Positions 15,430 through 19,805 of a stretch of 19,805 nt of DNA are shown here, piece after piece. The stretch is from DASPXK01 sp035637315 (GTDB lineage Bacteria; Chloroflexota; UBA6077; JACCZL01): assembly GCA_035637315.1 (NCBI GenBank), contig DASPXK010000374.1:1-19805 (forward strand). Direction: 5' to 3'. Below the pieces are notes generated by a model. It did not search any database, had not been told where the DNA came from, and worked only from the letters and a program-made list of their open reading frames with translations. Made by a program: the position numbers and the translations under genes. The stretch's first letter is position 1, and each line of letters begins with the position of its first letter.

Positions 15430-16668
15430 CTACCGTGCGATCACCGGTTCGGCGATCCCGGCCGCCGCGCGCAGGGCGGCCGCTTTGTCCGTGCGCTCCC
15501 ACGGCGCGTCAATGTCGTCGCGGCCAAAATGGCCGTAGGCGGCGGTCGCCTTGAAGATGGGCCGCTGCAGGTGCAGGTCACGGATGATGGCGGCCGGGCG
15601 CAGGTCGAAGTGGGCCTCGATCAACTCGAGGATCTTCGCCTCAGGGATCGTGTTGGTCCCAAAGGCCTCGATCATGATCGAGACTGGCTTGGCTACCCCG
15701 ATTGCATAAGCCAGATGGATCTCGAAGCGTGATGCCAGGCCGGCCGCGACGACGTTCTTGGCAACGTATCGCGCGGCGTAGGCCGCCGATCGGTCGACTT
15801 TGGTTGGGTCCTTGCCGGAGAAGGCCCCACCGCCGTGTCGGGCCATCCCGCCGTAGGTATCCACGATGATCTTGCGACCCGTCAGGCCGGAGTCGCCGTA
15901 CGGTCCGCCGATCACGAACCGCCCGGTTGGGTTGACCAGGACACGGGTCTGCTTCATCAGCCCGCCCGGGACGACCGGCTCGATCACGTGCGTGCGGAGG
16001 TCGGCCTCGATCTGGGCCTGCTCGACATCGGGAGCGTGCTGAGTGGAGATGACGACTGTGTCGACGCGCACGGGCCTGCCGTAGCTGTACTCGACGGTCA
16101 CCTGGCTCTTTCCATCCGGCCGAAGATAGGCCAGGGTGCCCTCCTTGCGGACCTGGGTCAATCGACGACACAGCCGATGGGCCAGCGCGATCGGCAGAGG
16201 CATCAGCTCTTTGGTCTCGTCGCAGGCGAAGCCCACCATCATGCCCTGATCGCCAGCCCCTGTCTCCAGCTCCGCCTCGTGCTCACCCTGCTTGACCTCG
16301 AGCGCCCTGTTTACCCCGAGCGCGATGTCGGCTGACTGTCCGGACAGGTGGACGTCAATATGCGCCGAGCTGTCGGACGTGCCGTACTCGCGCTTGGTGT
16401 AGCCGATCTCACGGAGCGTCGTGCGTACCAGTTGGCGCACCACCTCGACGGGCGGGAGCGGGGTGACCTCGCCGAAAACGGACACCCAGTCGGCCTCGTC
16501 GTCCGACTTGACGCCCGCCTCGCACGCCACACGGGCGGTGGGCGACTGGCTGAGCGACCAGTCCAGGACGGCGTCGGAGATCTGGTCGCAGATCTTGTCG
16601 GGGTGTCCCTCGGTCACCGACTCCGAGGTGAACAGCAAGGTCGGCGCGGTCATGAACGTGTTCGACAT
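15430..16668 (-). CDS. metK: S-adenosylmethionine synthetase
   Basis: The 412-residue protein carries GHPDK (21-25), GAGDQG (137-142) and GGGAFSGKDPTKVDRS (279-294), the signature and catalytic motifs of MetK, in normal order and length. It makes SAM from methionine and ATP, with release of phosphate and pyrophosphate. GGAG lies five bases before the ATG. An in-frame second ATG at residue 6 is less well placed. ahcY lies upstream on the same strand, separated by a nested palindrome of 91 bp that may lower or end transcription between them. No SAM riboswitch is recognisable in that gap. The stop codon touches an ACTG-rich repeat. Confidence 0.97.
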   Translation of the reverse strand: MSNTFMTAPTLLFTSESVTEGHPDKICDQISDAVLDWSLSQSPTARVACEAGVKSDDEADWVSVFGEVTPLPPVEVVRQLVRTTLREIGYTKREYGTSDSSAHIDVHLSGQSADIALGVNRALEVKQGEHEAELETGAGDQGMMVGFACDETKELMPLPIALAHRLCRRLTQVRKEGTLAYLRPDGKSQVTVEYSYGRPVRVDTVVISTQHAPDVEQAQIEADLRTHVIEPVVPGGLMKQTRVLVNPTGRFVIGGPYGDSGLTGRKIIVDTYGGMARHGGGAFSGKDPTKVDRSAAYAARYVAKNVVAAGLASRFEIHLAYAIGVAKPVSIMIEAFGTNTIPEAKILELIEAHFDLRPAAIIRDLHLQRPIFKATAAYGHFGRDDIDAPWERTDKAAALRAAAGIAEPVIAR

Positions 16669-16684
16669 CTCGTCTCCTTCACGA

Positions 16685-16775
16685 CCTAACCCCCCGACCC
16701 CCTTCCCTAAAGGGAAGGGGGAGCCCGTTGAGGAGTCCCCCCTTCCCTTTAGGGAAGGGGGCTTAGGGGGTTAGG
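16685..16775. repeat. Nested inverted repeat between ahcY and metK
   Basis: Outer arms CCTAACCCCC (16685-16694) and GGGGGTTAGG (16766-16775) are exact reverse complements. Inside each half is a separate palindrome: CCCCCTTCCCT/AGGGAAGGGGG at 16698-16721 and again at 16738-16761. The two halves are thus inverted copies of one another, each self-complementary, around a short centre (16722-16737). Either two hairpins on one stem or one long hairpin could form. No T-tract is present. Confidence 0.9.
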
Positions 16776-16795
16776 CGTATGACACTCATCCCTGC

Positions 16796-18067
16796 TTAGG
16801 TCCCCTGCTCCCAGGATGCCAGGTACTTGGACTGCTCGTCGGTCAACGTATCGATTTCGACTCCCATCGAGACTAGTTTCAGCCGAGCGATCTCACGGTC
16901 GATCTCCTCTGGGACGACGTACACTTCGTTGTTCAACCGCTCGGCGTTCTTGACTATGTACTCGGTCGCCAGGGCCTGGTTGGCGAAGCTCATGTCCATC
17001 ACCGCGGCCGGATGGCCCTCGGCGGCGGACAGGTTGACCAATCGACCTTCCGCGAGCAGGTAGATCCGCCGCCCGTCCGCCAGGCGGTACTCTTCCACGA
17101 ACTCACGAACGCGGCGCTTGGCCTGGGCTCGCTCTTCGATCGCCGGGATATTGATCTCGTCGTTGAAGTGCCCCGAATTGGCCAGAATGGCGCCGTCCTT
17201 CAACCGCTCGACGTGCTGGCTGTCGATCACATTCAGGTTGCCCGTGACGGTGATCACGATGTCGGCCCGCTCGACGGCCTCGGCGATCGGCATGACCTGG
17301 TAGCCGTCCATCAACGCCTCCAGCGCGCGCACGGGATCCACCTCGGTCACGATCACCTGAGCACCAAGACCCCGGGCGCGACTGGCCACCCCACGCCCGC
17401 ACCAGCCGTAGCCGACCACGACAAACTTCTTGCCGGCCAGCAGCACGTTGGTGGCCCGGATTACTCCGTCGAGCGTGCTCTGGCCCGTCCCGTAGCGGTT
17501 GTCGAAGAAGTGTTTGGTCATCGCCTCATTCACGGCGATGATCGGGTATTTGAGCGCGCCTTGGCGGGCCATGCTCTTGAGTCGGATGACGCCGGTCGTC
17601 GTCTCTTCGGTGCCCCCGATCACCTCAGGCAGCAGCTCCGGCTTTTGGATGTGCAGCACCGTGACCAGGTCCGCGCCATCGTCCATGGTGAGGTTGGGCC
17701 TGTTCGCCAGGGCGGCCTCGATGTGCTGATAGTAGGTCGTTTCGTCCTCGCCCTTGATCGCATAGGTCGGGATGCCGTACTCGCCGGCCAGGGCCGCCGC
17801 GACGTCATCCTGAGTCGAGAGTGGGTTGGAGGCGCACAGGGCGAGCTGAGCGCCGCCGTCGCGTAGCGCGACCGCCAGATTGGCTGTCTCGCTGGTCACA
17901 TGCAGGCAGGCGGACAGCCGCAGGCCCTCCAGGGGACGCTCCCTTCGGAACCGCTCGCCGATCAGCTTGAGGACCGGCATCTCCGACCCAGCCCACTCCA
18001 CTTTGAGCAGGCCCCGCTCGGCGAGCGCAAGGTCCTTGACGTCGTACTCCGAACTGGTCACAGACAT
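16796..18067 (-). CDS. ahcY: Adenosylhomocysteinase (S-adenosylhomocysteine hydrolase)
   Basis: The 423-residue protein has the family motifs in order: ACLHVTSETANLAVAL (53-68), NPLSTQDDVAAAL (81-93), GGTEETTTGVIRL (151-163), DNRYGTGQSTLDG (189-201), the NAD-binding GYGWCGRGVA (219-228) and NLSAAEGHPAAVMDMSFANQ (345-364). It splits S-adenosylhomocysteine to adenosine and homocysteine with tightly bound NAD. The length is that of the shorter archaeal/thermophile-type form, lacking the insert of many bacterial enzymes. AAGGAG lies nine bases before the ATG. It starts 20 bases after the PfkB kinase gene, so it is probably in one operon with it and mtnP. Confidence 0.97.
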   Translation of the reverse strand: MSVTSSEYDVKDLALAERGLLKVEWAGSEMPVLKLIGERFRRERPLEGLRLSACLHVTSETANLAVALRDGGAQLALCASNPLSTQDDVAAALAGEYGIPTYAIKGEDETTYYQHIEAALANRPNLTMDDGADLVTVLHIQKPELLPEVIGGTEETTTGVIRLKSMARQGALKYPIIAVNEAMTKHFFDNRYGTGQSTLDGVIRATNVLLAGKKFVVVGYGWCGRGVASRARGLGAQVIVTEVDPVRALEALMDGYQVMPIAEAVERADIVITVTGNLNVIDSQHVERLKDGAILANSGHFNDEINIPAIEERAQAKRRVREFVEEYRLADGRRIYLLAEGRLVNLSAAEGHPAAVMDMSFANQALATEYIVKNAERLNNEVYVVPEEIDREIARLKLVSMGVEIDTLTDEQSKYLASWEQGT

Positions 18068-18087
18068 GCAGATGCTCTCCTTTGTCG

Positions 18088-19020
18088 TCAGCCCACCGCG
18101 GCCGAGATCGAGGCAGCCTCGAAGCTAGTGAACTCGATGAACTCACGGTAGCGCGCTTCGACCTCTTCGCGGGTCAGCGTCGCCAGACGCTCAGCGCCGA
18201 GCGCCTCGACGGTGAAGGAAGCCACAGCCGTGCCGTGGATCAGCGCCCGCTTGACTCCCGTGAACGAGGTGTCGCCGGTCTCGGACAGATAGCCCAGGAA
18301 CCCGCCGGCGAACGAGTCGCCCGCCCCAGTCGGATCCTTGACATCTTCCAGGAGCAATGCTGGCGCGCCGAACACGCCCTGCTCTGAGATCAGAATGACG
18401 CCGTGCTCACCCTTCTTGATGATCACCGCCCGCGGACCTTGCTCCATGATCGTCCTGGCCGCGGCCCGCAGGCTGAAGGTGCCGGCGTACTGCCGAGCCT
18501 CCTCGTCGTTGATGGTCATCACGTTGCTGCGGCGCATCGCTTCGGTCAATTGGTCCTTCTGGGTCTCGATCCAGAGGTTCATCGAGTCTAGGACGACGAG
18601 CCTCGGACGCCTGACTTGCTCCTGCACCGAGATCTGGAGCGAGGGGAGGATGTTGGCCAAGAACACGTACGGCGCATCGCGGTACGAGTCTGGCAGCGTG
18701 GGCCGGAAATCGGCGAACACACCCAGTCGAGTCTCCAGCGTGTCGCGGGCATTCATGTCGTAGTGGTAGCGACCTGCCCAGAAGAAGGTCTCGCCTGGCT
18801 CGCGCTGGAGGCCGCTTAGATCGATGCCCTTCCCGGCGAGCAGGTCGACGTGCGCCTCTGGGAAATCGTCGCCAACGACGGCGACGATGCCGACGTCGGT
18901 GTACAGCTTAGCGGCCAGCGCGAAGTAGGCCGCCGAGCCACCCAGCACTCGCTCCGCTCGATCGAACGGCGTCTCGAGCGTGTCCAGGCCAAGCGAGCCG
19001 ACGACGATGAGCGTGCTCAT
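18088..19020 (-). CDS. PfkB-family kinase, probable adenosine (nucleoside) kinase
   Basis: The 310-residue protein shows the ribokinase/PfkB frame: GGSAAYFALAAK (27-38) near the substrate site and DPTGAGDSFAGGFLGYL (229-245) with the catalytic base D235. Family members phosphorylate sugars or nucleosides. Its place between mtnP (4-base ATGA overlap) and ahcY (20 bases) points to adenosine, the ahcY product, as substrate; that is inference from context. No insert or extra domain is seen. Methylthioribose kinase belongs to a different fold, so it is an unlikely alternative. Family certain, substrate moderate. Confidence 0.9.
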   Translation of the reverse strand: MSTLIVVGSLGLDTLETPFDRAERVLGGSAAYFALAAKLYTDVGIVAVVGDDFPEAHVDLLAGKGIDLSGLQREPGETFFWAGRYHYDMNARDTLETRLGVFADFRPTLPDSYRDAPYVFLANILPSLQISVQEQVRRPRLVVLDSMNLWIETQKDQLTEAMRRSNVMTINDEEARQYAGTFSLRAAARTIMEQGPRAVIIKKGEHGVILISEQGVFGAPALLLEDVKDPTGAGDSFAGGFLGYLSETGDTSFTGVKRALIHGTAVASFTVEALGAERLATLTREEVEARYREFIEFTSFEAASISAAVG

Positions 19021-19805
19021 CCGATGACTGCTCCGCTCAGGGCGCGCGCGCAGATGCAGGAACGCTCCCGCGGGATGCGCGGGATCAGGCGCAGCAGCAG
19101 GTCGCGAACGCGGGCGTTGTTCTTGTTGAACACTTCGACCACGCCGGCCACCGAGACGGGCTCGACGTCAGGCATGCCCTCGAGGCCGGTGTCATAGTCG
19201 GTGATGAGCGAAATGTTGACATAACACAGTTCGAGCTCGCGAGCGAGGATCAACTCCGGGTACTGGGTCATGTTGATGACTTCCCAGCCGGCCGAGGAGA
19301 ACCAGCGGCTCTCAGCTCGAGACGAGAAACGTGGTCCCTCGATGACGACAACCGTGCCGCGCTCGTGGACAGCGATTCCCAGCTCGCGCGCTGCGCTGGT
19401 GGCTTGCTCGCGCAGTTCAGGGCAGTACGGGTCTGCGCTGCCCACGTGGACGACCGGGGGGCCGTCATAATAGGTGGCCACGCGGCCAGAAGTGCGGTCC
19501 ACGAACTGGTCGCAGATAACGAAATCGCCCGGCTTGACGTGCGGCTGCAGGCTGCCGGCCGCCGTCGGCCCCAGGATCCGCGTCACGCCGAGCGAGGCCA
19601 ACGCCCACACGTTGGCGCGGTAATTGATGCGGTGGGGTGGGTAGCGGTGGCCCCGCCCGTGCCGCGCAAGAAACGCCACCCGCACCCCCTCGTACGAGCC
19701 AACGGCGACGGTATCGCTTGGCGGGCCGTACGGCGTCTGGACGGCATGGTGGCGGACGTCGGAGAGCAGCTCGTAGAAGCCAGACCCGCCGAAGACCCCG
19801 ACCTC
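19017..19805 (-). CDS. mtnP: S-methyl-5'-thioadenosine phosphorylase, 5' end outside the window
   Basis: The frame is open from the window edge: EVGVFGGSGFYELL, then FLARHGRGHRYPPHRINYRA, GPTAAGSLQPHVKPGDFVIC, VIEGPRFSSRAESRWF, EVINMTQYPELILARELELC and NISLITDYDTGLEG. These are the phosphate-binding, substrate-binding and purine-binding segments of MtnP. Only a few N-terminal residues are missing. It converts methylthioadenosine to adenine and methylthioribose-1-phosphate. NMTQYPE and TDYDTG favour MTA over general purine nucleosides, though inosine-acting relatives exist. Its stop overlaps the start of the PfkB kinase gene by four bases (ATGA). A partial start codon is not visible. Confidence 0.95.
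   Translation of the reverse strand, partial: EVGVFGGSGFYELLSDVRHHAVQTPYGPPSDTVAVGSYEGVRVAFLARHGRGHRYPPHRINYRANVWALASLGVTRILGPTAAGSLQPHVKPGDFVICDQFVDRTSGRVATYYDGPPVVHVGSADPYCPELREQATSAARELGIAVHERGTVVVIEGPRFSSRAESRWFSSAGWEVINMTQYPELILARELELCYVNISLITDYDTGLEGMPDVEPVSVAGVVEVFNKNNARVRDLLLRLIPRIPRERSCICARALSGAVIG

Noticed and set aside
16669..16795. SAM or SAH riboswitch upstream of metK
   Set aside because: The gap is almost filled by the nested palindrome. No recognisable riboswitch core was found, though I cannot run a covariance search.

Overview
The window is GC-rich, densely coded bacterial chromosome. The best guess for the host is a Chloroflexota-like bacterium. This is inferred from the G/C-run palindromes scattered between genes, the coiled-coil nuclease-like protein family, an atypical FtsH, and a translin gene. 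No rRNA or tRNA is present to confirm it. Nearly all genes lie on the minus strand. Only two neighbouring genes (1299-3703) run on the plus strand.

Layout from left to right. 1-860 (minus): the start of an intact MetE-like homocysteine methyltransferase gene that leaves the window, with a decayed C-terminal piece of a paralogue just upstream of it. 1299-3703 (plus): a coiled-coil protein with a probable nuclease-type C-terminus, then a SEC-C zinc-motif/helical-repeat protein. 3878-4456: a nicotinamidase-family enzyme whose expected catalytic lysine reads as alanine. 4569-7019: a small membrane-anchored protein of unknown function and an FtsH-like AAA+ protease, 12 bases apart. 7094-8116: an agmatinase-family ureohydrolase. 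8259-13624: alaX, translin, hyuA and hyuB, probably one transcription unit led by an extended -10 promoter. 13710-14218: a RelE-type toxin and its antitoxin. 14285-15241: an NAD(P)-dependent sugar-nucleotide dehydratase/reductase. 15430-19805: metK, ahcY, a PfkB-family kinase and mtnP.

The right-hand block is a coherent S-adenosylmethionine cycle. MetK makes SAM, AhcY splits the S-adenosylhomocysteine left after methylation, MtnP phosphorolyses the methylthioadenosine left after polyamine synthesis, and the PfkB kinase is well placed to phosphorylate the released adenosine. The MetE-like gene at the left edge could close the loop from homocysteine to methionine. The agmatinase adds a link to polyamines.

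The most unusual layer is the repeats. Five copies of one oriented palindrome, each followed by G-runs, lie at or near gene ends. At least three copies also match a canonical G-quadruplex pattern on the plus strand. A second, cloverleaf-like repeat supplies the hyuB stop codon. A nested 91-bp inverted repeat separates ahcY from metK. A pair of inverted ACTG-rich arms fills the metK-sugar-nucleotide gene junction. One repeat copy has been translated into the C-terminus of HyuA, and another supplies the apparent ribosome-binding site of the agmatinase.
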